Source: an uncultured Pseudomonadota bacterium (lineage in GTDB: Bacteria; Desulfobacterota; Binatia; Binatales; Binataceae). Taken from it: 41,688 nt of DNA. Positions 1-9,153 of the stretch are shown piece after piece. Positions within the stretch are counted from its first letter, which is position 1. The number at the start of each line of letters is the position of its first letter. Under the pieces are notes generated by a model. It had not been told where the DNA came from. It worked only from the letters and a program-made list of their open reading frames with translations, and searched no databases. The stretch spans positions 1 through 41,688 of the forward strand of contig CALAOW010000043.1 in assembly GCA_937889395.1 (NCBI GenBank), written 5' to 3'. A program made the translations under genes and the position numbers.

Positions 1-67
1 GCAGGGGCTGCGGCCCCTGCACCCGCAGTGAGAAGACGCGAAAATCTGCGCAGCGCATCTTTTCGCG
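1..67. repeat. Composite palindromic intergenic element, copy 1
   Basis: GCAGGGGC-TGCG-GCCCCTGC (1..20) then ACCCGCAGT, then the 31-nt imperfect palindrome CGCGAAAATCTGCGCAGCGCATCTTTTCGCG (37..67). Confidence 0.6.
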
Positions 68-204
68 ACTACGCGATGGAAGAGCCCGCGACGAATGCGT
101 TGTCGCTGGCCAAGTGTTTGCCCTTGCGGGCGGGGCGGGCGCAGAATCGCGGCAGTCGTCAAGCTCGACGCATAACACCTTCACGTATCGCGAGGACCAA
201 TCCG

Positions 205-1818
205 ATGGCCGAGAATCGCAAGCGAAAGTTCTGGGGATGGGGCTACGAGGACCAGGGGCTGACTCCCGAGCAGCAAAAGAATTTGGCCGAGCGAATGGCC
301 AAGCGATTTGGGCTCGGGCCACTCGAGCTCACGCCGGCGCCAAAGGAAAGCGAGCTGAATCTGCGCGCGCCACGCGTGAAACCACCGGCGGCGCTCGAGG
401 CGATTTGCTCGACCAGCACCCGCGATCGCGCGGGTCATACCTACGGCAAGAGTTCGCGCGATCTGAGGCGGGCGTTTAGGCGTGACTATCCGAATCCGAT
501 CGACGTGGTCGCGTTTCCGGGCGATGAGAATGAACTGATTGGGGTACTCGAATGGTGCGACGGCGCGCATATTGCAGCGGTGCCATACGGCGGCGGCTCG
601 AGCGTCGTCGGCGGAGTCGAAGCACCCGAGGGCGACCGCTATCGCGGCGCGGTCTCGATCGATCTGATGCATCTGGACAAAGTCGTGGAAGTTGACCGGG
701 TCTCGCGCGCGGCACGAATTCAGGCCGGAGTGTATGGTCCGGCGCTCGACGCGCAGTTGAAGCCGCACGGACTGACGATTCGACATTTTCCGCAGTCATT
801 CGAATTCTCGACGCTGGGCGGATGGATCGCGACGCGGTCGGGCGGGCATTTCGCGACGCTGTACACGCATATCGACGACTTCGTCGAATCGCTCCGCGTC
901 GTGACTCCAACCGGAGTGGTCGAATCGCGCCGCTTGCCCGGCTCGGGCGCGGGTCCCAGCCCGGACCGGATGTTCATCGGTTCCGAAGGAATTCTCGGCA
1001 TCATCACCGAGGCCTGGATGCGGCTTCAGGATCGGCCGACGTTTCGCGCGGGCGCGTCGGTGCCGTTTCCAAGCATGATCAAGGCGGCAGAGGCGACCCG
1101 CCAGATTTCGCAGGCCGGGCTGTATCCCGCGAATTGCCGGGTTCTCGACGAAGGCGAGGCCTTCAATTCAGGCGCGGGCAACGGCGAGGAGGCCGTGCTG
1201 GTGCTCGCATTCGAATCGGCAGACCATCCGCTGGAAGCATGGATGAAGCGCGCGCTGGAGTGTTGCGCGGATCACGGTGGGAAAATTCCGGCGGACGCCG
1301 TGAAGACTCGCACCGACGCCGACGCGACGCACGAAGGATCGGCGGGAGCGTGGCGCAACGCGTTTCTGAGCGCGCCCTACCTGATGGACACGGTAGCCGC
1401 GATGGGAATGGTGAGCGACACGTTCGAGACCGCAATCACGTGGGAGCGATTTCCGGAATTTCATCGCCAGGTGATGGAGTGCGCGCGCGTCGCAATCGCG
1501 CGGGTGTGCGGCAAGGGCTCGGTCACGTGCCGATTTACGCACGTTTATCCCGACGGGCCGGCGCCGTATTACACGGTTCTGGCGCCGGGCAAACGCGGCT
1601 CCGAGATCGAGCAGTGGGACGAGATAAAGGCGGCGGTGTCGGACAAGCTGATCGCGCTCGGCGGCACGATCACGCATCATCACGCGGTCGGCCGGTATCA
1701 TCGGCCGTGGTACGACCGCCAGCGTCCGGATGGATTCGCGCGCGTGCTGAAGGCGGCGAAACGCGCGCTCGATCCGCGCGGGATTCTCAACCCGGGCGTG
1801 CTGATCGATGCGGATTGA
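205..1818 (+). CDS. FAD-binding oxidase (FAD_binding_4 / alkyldihydroxyacetonephosphate synthase-like)
   Basis: Supplied ORF 28..1818; ATG at 205 (MAENRKRKFWGWGYEDQGL) is the likelier start because the upstream part overlaps a palindromic repeat. Motifs VPYGGGSSVVGGVE, TLGGWIATRSGG and C-terminal ALDPRGILNPGVL are typical of VAO/PCMH-fold oxidases. Confidence 0.85.
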   Translation: MAENRKRKFWGWGYEDQGLTPEQQKNLAERMAKRFGLGPLELTPAPKESELNLRAPRVKPPAALEAICSTSTRDRAGHTYGKSSRDLRRAFRRDYPNPIDVVAFPGDENELIGVLEWCDGAHIAAVPYGGGSSVVGGVEAPEGDRYRGAVSIDLMHLDKVVEVDRVSRAARIQAGVYGPALDAQLKPHGLTIRHFPQSFEFSTLGGWIATRSGGHFATLYTHIDDFVESLRVVTPTGVVESRRLPGSGAGPSPDRMFIGSEGILGIITEAWMRLQDRPTFRAGASVPFPSMIKAAEATRQISQAGLYPANCRVLDEGEAFNSGAGNGEEAVLVLAFESADHPLEAWMKRALECCADHGGKIPADAVKTRTDADATHEGSAGAWRNAFLSAPYLMDTVAAMGMVSDTFETAITWERFPEFHRQVMECARVAIARVCGKGSVTCRFTHVYPDGPAPYYTVLAPGKRGSEIEQWDEIKAAVSDKLIALGGTITHHHAVGRYHRPWYDRQRPDGFARVLKAAKRALDPRGILNPGVLIDAD

Positions 1819-1830
1819 GGGGCGCCGGCG

Positions 1831-2148
1831 CTAGTCGTCGATGTCGAGTTGTTTTTTCGCTGCGTCGCTCATCATGCGCGGCGTCCATGGCGGGTCCCAC
1901 ACGATCTCGATGCAGGCGTCGTCGCAGCCGGGAATGCCAAGCAGCTTGTCCTGGATGTCCTGCGCGATCATCATGCCCATCTGGCAGCCGGGCGCGGTGA
2001 GCGTCATGGTAACATTGACGACGCGGTTGTCGATCGCGATGCCGTAAATGAGTCCGAGGTCCACGAGATTGACGGGAATCTCGGGGTCGTAGCACTCACG
2101 CAGCACTTCGTAAACGTCTGCTTCGGTCGGTGCGGGCGAATTCTCCAT
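1831..2148 (-). CDS. SufT / MIP18 (DUF59) family metal-sulfur cluster assembly protein
   Basis: YEVLRECYDPEIPVNLVDLGLIYGI...VTMTLTAPGCQMGMMIAQDIQDKL...IVWDPPWTPRMMSDAAKKQL is a typical DUF59/PaaD-like signature. Confidence 0.88.
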   Translation of the reverse strand: MENSPAPTEADVYEVLRECYDPEIPVNLVDLGLIYGIAIDNRVVNVTMTLTAPGCQMGMMIAQDIQDKLLGIPGCDDACIEIVWDPPWTPRMMSDAAKKQLDIDD

Positions 2149-2236
2149 AGTCCGGAGTCTAGTATATAAGAGGATGGATGTGCGCGAAATCCGCGGACCC
2201 GCAACGTGCGGCGCGCGGATTCACCGGAGGTCCGAA

Positions 2237-2575
2237 ATGCCCGACAAAGAAGAACTGTACGACGAAGCGATCGACGCATACGCCGACGATAAGTTCGACG
2301 AAGCGATCGAGTTGTACAAACAAGCGCTCGAGATCGATCCGAAGTACGCCGATGCGATCCACGGAATGACGATGTGCTACCAGGCCAAGGGAGATCTCGA
2401 TGCGGCGATCGAGTTGACGAAAAAATATATCGCGGATGAACCGGAAGACATCCTGGCGTACACCAACCTCAGCATGTTTTATCAGAAGAAGGGCATGGTG
2501 CCGGAAGCGGAGGCGGCCGGCGCCGAGGCGCGGCGCCTGGACTGGAAGCGACAACTCAAGGAAGGCAAGAAGTAG
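2237..2575 (+). CDS. Small tetratricopeptide-repeat protein
   Basis: ATG at 2237 preceded by GGAGG; repeated helical units (DEAIELYKQALEIDPKYADAIHGM; GDLDAAIELTKKYIADEPEDILAYTNLSMFYQKKG). Confidence 0.8.
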   Translation: MPDKEELYDEAIDAYADDKFDEAIELYKQALEIDPKYADAIHGMTMCYQAKGDLDAAIELTKKYIADEPEDILAYTNLSMFYQKKGMVPEAEAAGAEARRLDWKRQLKEGKK

Positions 2576-2582
2576 GGGCGCG

Positions 2583-3341
2583 ATGAAGCTCAAGGACAAA
2601 GTTGTACTGATCACCGGCGCAGGCTCCGGACTTGGGCGCGAAATGGGACTGACGTTCGCGCGCGAGGGCGCGAAAGTGGGAGTCAACGACATCAGGCCCG
2701 AATCGGCGCAAAACGTCGTGACTGAAATCGAGCGCGCGGGCGGGGTGGCGCGGCCGTTGGTCGCGGACGTGTCGAGCAGCGCGGCGGTCGGCAAGATGTT
2801 CGCCGACTTTATCGCCGCGTTCGGGACGATCGACATCCTGATCAACAACGCGGGCATCGCGCGCGCTCGCGACACGAGCGAGGTGATCCCGACTCACCAG
2901 AAGACCGACGAGGATTGGCACAAGATGCTCGCGACGCATCTGGACTCGACGTTCTACTGCACCCGCGAGGCGCTCAAGGTGATGATCCCGAAACAGTCGG
3001 GACGCATCATCAATATGGGCTCGGTCGCCGGCACCACGGGGCTGGCCTTCGCGTCGGACTACTGCGCGGCGAAGGGCGGGATCATTGCGTTCACCAAGTC
3101 GGTGGCGCGCGAAGTGGTGATGATGGGGATTCTGGTCAATTGCATCGCGCCGGGATTCATCGACACGCCGATGACCGCGATCATCGAGGGCGAGTTCCGC
3201 AAGCAACTGGAAGCGATGACGCCGATGGGGCGCTTCGGCGAGCCGAGCGACATCGCGGCCGCGGCGCTTTTTCTGGCCTGCGAGGATTCGAAGTTCATGG
3301 TCGGCCAGGTGCTCAGCCCCAACGGCGGCTATGTGATTTGA
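2583..3341 (+). CDS. SDR family oxidoreductase (3-oxoacyl-ACP reductase-like)
   Basis: VLITGAGSGLGREMG, NNAGIA, YCAAKGGIIAFTKSVARE, C-terminal VLSPNGGYVI. Confidence 0.88.
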   Translation: MKLKDKVVLITGAGSGLGREMGLTFAREGAKVGVNDIRPESAQNVVTEIERAGGVARPLVADVSSSAAVGKMFADFIAAFGTIDILINNAGIARARDTSEVIPTHQKTDEDWHKMLATHLDSTFYCTREALKVMIPKQSGRIINMGSVAGTTGLAFASDYCAAKGGIIAFTKSVAREVVMMGILVNCIAPGFIDTPMTAIIEGEFRKQLEAMTPMGRFGEPSDIAAAALFLACEDSKFMVGQVLSPNGGYVI

Positions 3342-3378
3342 ACCCCGAGGATCGAGCGGACCGCTGGATGATCCCACG

Positions 3379-4920
3379 ATGCTGACACGGTCCGCGGGGA
3401 TCCTGATTCCACTGTTCTCGATCCGCACGCGCGACAGTCTCGGGCGCGGGGAAATACTGGATCTCGCGCCGATGATGGATTTCGCGCTGTCGATGGGTCA
3501 TCGGGTAATCCAACTGCTGCCGTTGGACGAGACCGGGCCCGACGATCTCAGCCCGTACAGCGCGATGAGCGTGATGGCGATCGATCCGATGTACATCTCG
3601 GTTGGCGGGCTGGCCGGCGTCGGGCGGGTGGTGCTGAGGCGCGCGCGCGCGGCGGTGGGGAAGGCGCGCTTTGTGCCACGTTCGATCATACGGCGGGAAA
3701 AATTTGCACTTCTCGAGCGCGCGTACCGGGCTACTCGAGCGCGCGGGGGGCGCGACGAGGGCGCGCAACTCGACGCGTTCGTCGAGGCCAACTCGTACTG
3801 GCTCGATGACTACGCGTTGTTTCGGGCGCTCAAGGAGCGCTTCAACTGGACCAGTTGGGAAACGTGGCCGGCGTCAATTGCGCAGCGCGATCCCGCCGCA
3901 CTCGCAGCCGCGCGCCGCGAATTGGCCGAGCCGATCGAGATGTACGGTTATTGGCAGTTGATCGCGCACCGGCAATGGTCGCAGATGCGCGCCTACGCAT
4001 CCTCGCACGGCGCACTGATCGGCGGAGACCTCGCGTTCTCGCCACGGCGCGACAGCGCCGAGGTGTGGGCGAACCAGGACGAGTTCGATCTGTCGCGCAG
4101 CGTCGGCGCGCCGCCCGACGATTTCAATCCCAAGGGACAGCGATGGGGCTTGCCGATCCCCAACTGGGATCAGATGCGCGCGCATGGATTCAAGCTGCTG
4201 CGCGCGCGTGCGCGTCACGCCAGTTCGCTTTACGATTTGATTCGAATCGATCACGTCGTTGGGCTTTATCGAACTTTCAATTTCGGTTCGGACCCGGACG
4301 CGGCGGGAACTTTCACCCCGGCGGACGAAGCGGATCAGAGACTCCAGGGCGAAGAGGCGATCCGCGCGATCAAACAAGAAGTTGGCGCGGCGGAACTGAT
4401 CGCTGAAGACCTGGGCACTGTGCCGCCGTGGGTGCGCGAATCGCTCACGCGCCTGGGCGTGCCCGGATACAAGGTGATGCAATGGGAACGCAACTGGGGC
4501 CAAGCCGACGAATCATTTCTCAGCCCCGCGGCCTATCCCGAACTTTCGCTCGCGACTACGGGCACGCATGACACCGAACCTCTGACCGCGTGGTGGCGCG
4601 CGCAGCCAGTTGCCGAGCGTGAAAAATTCGTGCGCGCACTTGGTCTCGAGAGCCAGGTGAATCCGCGCCCAATGCTCGGGGAAGGGGCGCATGATGCGAT
4701 TCTGGCCGCGCTGTACGCGGCGCCGTCGCGGCTCGTGATAATTCCGATCCAGGATCTGTTTGGATGGAGTGCGCGAATCAACCGGCCCGGAACGATCAGC
4801 GACTCGAACTGGACCTATCGAATGCCGCTGACGCTGGAACGGATGCGCCGCAGCCGCGCGATACAGTCGCGCGTCGCCAAGCTGCGCGAAATCGCGGTCG
4901 GCAGCGGACGATTCACGTAA
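3379..4920 (+). CDS. malQ: 4-alpha-glucanotransferase (GH77)
   Basis: SAGILIPLFSIRTRDSLGRGEILDL, VIQLLPLDETGPDDLSPYSAMS, RIDHVVGLYRTF, ELIAEDLGTVPPWVRESL, TTGTHDTEPL, IPIQDLFGW...RINRPGTISDSNWTYRMP. Confidence 0.93.
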   Translation: MLTRSAGILIPLFSIRTRDSLGRGEILDLAPMMDFALSMGHRVIQLLPLDETGPDDLSPYSAMSVMAIDPMYISVGGLAGVGRVVLRRARAAVGKARFVPRSIIRREKFALLERAYRATRARGGRDEGAQLDAFVEANSYWLDDYALFRALKERFNWTSWETWPASIAQRDPAALAAARRELAEPIEMYGYWQLIAHRQWSQMRAYASSHGALIGGDLAFSPRRDSAEVWANQDEFDLSRSVGAPPDDFNPKGQRWGLPIPNWDQMRAHGFKLLRARARHASSLYDLIRIDHVVGLYRTFNFGSDPDAAGTFTPADEADQRLQGEEAIRAIKQEVGAAELIAEDLGTVPPWVRESLTRLGVPGYKVMQWERNWGQADESFLSPAAYPELSLATTGTHDTEPLTAWWRAQPVAEREKFVRALGLESQVNPRPMLGEGAHDAILAALYAAPSRLVIIPIQDLFGWSARINRPGTISDSNWTYRMPLTLERMRRSRAIQSRVAKLREIAVGSGRFT

Positions 4921-4926
4921 TTAAAT

Positions 4927-4950
4927 GTGAAGCCCCTCCGTGGGTTTCAC
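4927..4950 (+). terminator. Hairpin downstream of malQ (GTGAAGCCC-CTCCGT-GGGTTTCAC)
   Basis: 9-bp arms with one G-U pair and a 6-nt loop, starting 6 nt after the malQ stop; no clear U tract. Confidence 0.4.
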
Positions 4951-4960
4951 GCTTCCTTGG

Positions 4961-5015
4961 GCAGGGGTGACCCCTGCACCCAGTATTAGGAGAAGATGCG
5001 GGACTTCGTCCCTGT
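4961..5015. repeat. Composite palindromic intergenic element, copy 2
   Basis: GCAGGGG-TGA-CCCCTGC (4961..4977) then ACCCAGT...AGAAGATGCG and the GGGACTTCGTCCC hairpin; same architecture as 1..67. Confidence 0.55.
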
Positions 5016-5143
5016 TAGAAAGGTAAGGGAAGAGACGTCCGCTCGCTCAAGTTGTGGCGCGCCTGTGGCTTGAACTATAAGCAACACTCGACCGTGTAAT
5101 CTGCTCGGCGACACTCGGGGAGCAATTTTCCCCGGAGGCATCG

Positions 5144-6190
5144 ATGGGACCATTGGACCGCGCGCTGAAATTCGCCGTTTTTGCCGCCGCAATCGCGATC
5201 GTGCAGGGATGCGCCGCGCGACAACCCTCGCCCTCGAAGCCCGGACCCGCGGCCGCCGCTTCAGTTCCGAGCGCGAAACCAACGCCCACCGGCGCTCCGC
5301 TGGGCACCCATGCGCCGTACGCAATCACGGCGGGCCTCGACGGCAATCTGTGGTTCACCGAGTACCAGGGCGACGGGATCGGACGGATGACCCCATACGG
5401 CGCCACCAAACGCTTTCAGATCGATCCCGGCGGATTCGCCGAACGGATCACCGCGGGCCCCGACGGCGCAGTCTGGTTCACCGATACGGCCGGCAACCGA
5501 ATCGGCCGCGTGGCGCCCGATGCAAAAATCGCGTACGTCAAATTGCCCCACGCGAGCAGCGGACCGGCGGGAATCGCCTCGGGCCCCGACGGCAATCTCT
5601 GGTTCACCGAGCATTCGGGCAATCGCATCGGGCGGCTCAGCACCACCGGCACTCTGACCGAGATCGAGCTGCCCAAGGGAACAGGTCCCGCCGAAATAGT
5701 CGCCGGCAGCGACGGCAACCTGTGGTTCGCCGAGGATCAGGTCAATCGCATCGCGCGCGTCACCGTCTCGGGCGCGGTCAAGGAGTTCCAAATCCTGACT
5801 CCCGACAGCCGCCCTGCGATGATGACACTCGGCGCCGACGGCAACGTGTGGTTCACCCAACCGCAGGCCAACAAAATTGGCAGAATCACGCCCGGTGGCT
5901 ACATCTCGGAGTTCGCATTGCCCAATCCCGGTGTGCCGCTCGGAATCGCGGCGGGCGCCGACAAAAATCTCTGGGTCACGGTGATTCGTGCGCAACTGAT
6001 CTATCGCGTGACGCCGAGGGGAGAGTTCACGCCGTTCCCCACGCCTGAAAAGTCGATGGCGACTTTCATCACGGCCGGTCCCGACGGCGACCTGTGGTTC
6101 ACCGAGCCCAACGGCAAGATAGGCCGTCTCACGACCTCGGGAGACGTCAGGGAATTCGTCTTCTCCGATCCCTACAGCGAGTCCAAGTGA
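5144..6190 (+). CDS. Virginiamycin B lyase-like / NHL-type seven-bladed beta-propeller lipoprotein
   Basis: N-terminal hydrophobic segment ending IAIVQGCAARQ (lipobox-like); repeated G(P/S)DGNLWFTE units starting near 5339, 5462, 5588, 5711, 5837, 5960 and 6083. Confidence 0.8.
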   Translation: MGPLDRALKFAVFAAAIAIVQGCAARQPSPSKPGPAAAASVPSAKPTPTGAPLGTHAPYAITAGLDGNLWFTEYQGDGIGRMTPYGATKRFQIDPGGFAERITAGPDGAVWFTDTAGNRIGRVAPDAKIAYVKLPHASSGPAGIASGPDGNLWFTEHSGNRIGRLSTTGTLTEIELPKGTGPAEIVAGSDGNLWFAEDQVNRIARVTVSGAVKEFQILTPDSRPAMMTLGADGNVWFTQPQANKIGRITPGGYISEFALPNPGVPLGIAAGADKNLWVTVIRAQLIYRVTPRGEFTPFPTPEKSMATFITAGPDGDLWFTEPNGKIGRLTTSGDVREFVFSDPYSESK

Positions 6191-6329
6191 GCGCGGAGGC
6201 GACGGTCGCGGCGTAAGCGATGGCGCGTCTGTTCCGTTCGCCGGGTTTTGGGCTATAAGCGCCCTATACGAACCGAAACGCTGGGCGCGTTTGGATTCCG
6301 GCATTATGCCGCAAGGGAGATATTGAACG

Positions 6330-7223
6330 ATGGGCAAGCTCGACGGAAAGGCAGCCGCCATCACCGGCGGCGGTCGCGGCATCGGCCGCGGCATCGCGAG
6401 GGCATTCGCCGCGCAGGGATGCGCAGTGGTAGTCAACGATCTTGGCGTCACGGTCGCGGGCCAGAAGGAAACTCAGTCGCCTGCCGACGACGTGGTCAAG
6501 GAAATCAAGGCCGCGGGCGGCAACGCCGTTTCCAATCACATGGATATCGCCACCGTCGAAGGCGGCGAGGGCCTCGTCAACCAGGCGATCAAGGAATTCG
6601 GCAAGCTCGATATCCTGGTCAACGTCGCCGGCATCCTGCGCGACCGCATGATCTTCAACATGTCCGAACAGGAATGGGACGACGTGATCCGAGTGCACCT
6701 CAAGGGGCACTACTGCACGGTCCGTCCCGCGTCGGCGCATATGCGCGAGCGCAAGTACGGCAGGATTATCAACTTTTCTTCCAATTCTGCCTTGGGCAGT
6801 CCCGGCCAACCCAACTACGCCGCCGCCAAGGCGGGAATCCTGGGCCTGACGTACTCGAGCGCGAACTCGCTGCACAAGTATGGAATCACGGTAAATGCGA
6901 TCATGCCGGGAGCGGCGACGCGCATGACCGACACGATTCCCGCGGGCAGGATGCCCGGCGCAACCGGAATCCCGCAGTCCGAAAAGGTCGAGGGCACCCC
7001 ACGCGATCCTGCCAACGTCGCGCCGATCGTGGTTTTTCTCGCCAGCGACGATGCCGCGAACGTCACCGGGCAATGCTTTGGCGCGTCGGGCTTTCGCATC
7101 ATGCGCTATCGGCACATCGTTCCCGACAAGATTCTGTATAACAACGGCCCGTGGAACGTTGACGAGCTGTTCGAGCGGCTCAAGAACACGCTGCTGGTCG
7201 ATCTGAGCCAGCCGCGAATGTAG
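6330..7223 (+). CDS. SDR family oxidoreductase (MFE-2/HSD17B4-like hydroxyacyl-CoA dehydrogenase type)
   Basis: AAITGGGRGIGRGIARAFAAQGCAVVVNDLG, NVAGILRDRMIFNMSEQEWDDVIRVHLKGHY, INFSSNSALGSPGQPNYAAAKAGI. Confidence 0.87.
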   Translation: MGKLDGKAAAITGGGRGIGRGIARAFAAQGCAVVVNDLGVTVAGQKETQSPADDVVKEIKAAGGNAVSNHMDIATVEGGEGLVNQAIKEFGKLDILVNVAGILRDRMIFNMSEQEWDDVIRVHLKGHYCTVRPASAHMRERKYGRIINFSSNSALGSPGQPNYAAAKAGILGLTYSSANSLHKYGITVNAIMPGAATRMTDTIPAGRMPGATGIPQSEKVEGTPRDPANVAPIVVFLASDDAANVTGQCFGASGFRIMRYRHIVPDKILYNNGPWNVDELFERLKNTLLVDLSQPRM

Positions 7224-7247
7224 CCGGTCCGGCGATTTAGCCCGCCG

Positions 7248-8258
7248 TCAATGCGCGTGCGGCTTGGCGGCGGGCCGTTCAATGTCAAAACTCGCGTCGA
7301 GGAATCTAATCACTCGCGCGGCGTATCCATTGGGATCCTCGTAGATCGCATCGCCGTGGCCGCCCGATGGCACCGCCCACATCTGCGCGTTGAAGCCTGC
7401 CGAGTCGAGGATCGCTTTGCCGTCGGCAACCGGCGTGATCTTGTCGTCGCGATTCTGGATGATGAGCAATGAGCAAGTGCCCAGGTTGCCCGCGTCGGTG
7501 ACCGGCGAGATTTTGTACAGGGACCGCCCGAACCATAGCTGCGCTTCCCACATTACCGTGCTGGCGAACGCGGGATTCAGCCGTGACAGCGACGGGCTGC
7601 GCATGAACAGTTGCGCCAGGTTCGCGTAGGAACTGTCGGCGACGATCGCAGTGAAGATCGGCTGCTCGGCCTGCGCCATGATCACGCCGGCGGCGCCCTC
7701 GGATATTCCGAGCGCGGCGATTTTATCGAAGCCATCGTCTTTAAGCGTGCGCGCGGTCGCCAGCGCGAATTTGCGCTTCAGCATTCCCCAGTTGATTCCG
7801 TAGCTCGGATTGTTGGCGCTGTAACTCGCGACCACGGTGTAGCCGGCGCCCAGCAGAAACTTGACGTACGGAATCATAGCCATTTCCGGCGCTCCCGCCG
7901 CCGGCAGAATCACCACCACTTCGCGGCGTTTGCCCGGGAAATACCATCCGACCACGCTGACCTGACGGTGGCGGATGCCATCCTCTTCGACCACACCGCA
8001 GTCCAATCGCTCCGGCTCGACGCCGAGCGCGGCGCCGATGTCTGTCAGCGAGCCCCGCTGGAACGACGGGACATGCTGTCCGAAAACGTCCTGCCTGCCG
8101 CGCCGGAGAAAGTCCGGGTACATCAACGATCGCGCGACGAATAGGGCCGCCCCCATCCAGAGAATAATCGGGATGCCCAGCAGGATTGCGGCGATGCCGA
8201 AGGTGCGCCGCGGCCTGCGCTTGGGCGCCACTGGTATAGATGCCGAAGGATCACTCAT
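7248..8258 (-). CDS. Alpha/beta hydrolase with N-terminal transmembrane segment
   Basis: TFGIAAILLGIPIILWMGAALFVARSLMYPD membrane segment; nucleophile elbow GISEG; IIQNRDDKITPVADG; catalytic-type GGHGDAIYEDP. Confidence 0.8.
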   Translation of the reverse strand: MSDPSASIPVAPKRRPRRTFGIAAILLGIPIILWMGAALFVARSLMYPDFLRRGRQDVFGQHVPSFQRGSLTDIGAALGVEPERLDCGVVEEDGIRHRQVSVVGWYFPGKRREVVVILPAAGAPEMAMIPYVKFLLGAGYTVVASYSANNPSYGINWGMLKRKFALATARTLKDDGFDKIAALGISEGAAGVIMAQAEQPIFTAIVADSSYANLAQLFMRSPSLSRLNPAFASTVMWEAQLWFGRSLYKISPVTDAGNLGTCSLLIIQNRDDKITPVADGKAILDSAGFNAQMWAVPSGGHGDAIYEDPNGYAARVIRFLDASFDIERPAAKPHAH

Positions 8259-8354
8259 CCGCTATGCTTGTGCACGATTACACACTTTGCCGCAAGACGC
8301 GCTTGTGAGCGTTTCATTCGCCACTTATGCTGCCTCACAGGAAAAGCGACGCTC

Positions 8355-9152
8355 ATGTCCGATTGGGATCCGGAACTCTACAACCGCTTTCGCCGCTACC
8401 GCGCGGAACCTGTCGAGCATATTCTGTCGCGCCTTCAATTCACCGACGACGAGCAGATCATCGACCTCGGCTGCGGCTCCGGCGAGAACACGATCGAACT
8501 GGCGCGGCGCAGCCCGCGTGGATCGGCGCTCGGCGTCGACGGCTCGCCCGCGATGATCGAGGCGGCTCGCAAGCTGCTTGACGGCGAGCCCGCCGTGCTC
8601 AAAGCGCGCGTCTCGTTCGAGTTGCTCGACGTGCCTGATTTCCGCGCCGACCGCGCGTACACGCTGATTTTCTCGAACGCCACGTTTCATTGGATTCCCG
8701 ATAAGCGCGCGCTGTTCGCATCGTGCTTCGATGCGCTGCGCCCGGGCGGAAGGATCGTGGTGCAGATGCCCGCCAACGAGACCGAGACCGCGAAGATGGA
8801 GATCGGGCGCCTGGCGCGCGAAGCGCCATGGAACACGATGCTGGGCGGACGCGAGCATGCGTTTGACGAAGAGCCGCCGGAGTTTTACGCCGCGATGCTG
8901 GCGCGGCTTGGCTACGATCGCATCGACTGCTATCACCTGACGTTTCACCATCCGATGGATCGGCCCGCCGACGTCGTTCAATGGTACCGCTCGACCGGGC
9001 TGCGGCCTTTTCTCGACGCGCTCCCGGAAGATCGTCACGACGAATTTCTCGCCCGGCTGACGGCGCGGCTCAACTCGGCCTACGGCACTTGCGGGCCGAT
9101 GACGTTTGACTTCAAGCGGCTGTTTATCTGGGGCCGCCGCCCTGGAACTTAA
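8355..9152 (+). CDS. tam: Trans-aconitate 2-methyltransferase-like SAM-dependent methyltransferase
   Basis: MSDWDPELYNRFRRYRAEPVEHIL, IIDLGCGSGENTIELARR, LGVDGSPAMIEAAR, SNATFHWIPDKRALF, GRIVVQMPAN, typical of Tam. Start reset from 8268 to ATG 8355. Confidence 0.85.
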   Translation: MSDWDPELYNRFRRYRAEPVEHILSRLQFTDDEQIIDLGCGSGENTIELARRSPRGSALGVDGSPAMIEAARKLLDGEPAVLKARVSFELLDVPDFRADRAYTLIFSNATFHWIPDKRALFASCFDALRPGGRIVVQMPANETETAKMEIGRLAREAPWNTMLGGREHAFDEEPPEFYAAMLARLGYDRIDCYHLTFHHPMDRPADVVQWYRSTGLRPFLDALPEDRHDEFLARLTARLNSAYGTCGPMTFDFKRLFIWGRRPGT

Positions 9153-9153
9153 G

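Noticed and set aside
5056-6260. Possible shared promoter motif (TTGAACTATAAGC near 5070 and TTGGGCTATAAGC near 6245)
   Set aside because: Both contain CTATAAGC upstream of a gene, but -35 elements are weak and two instances are too few to claim a regulatory motif.
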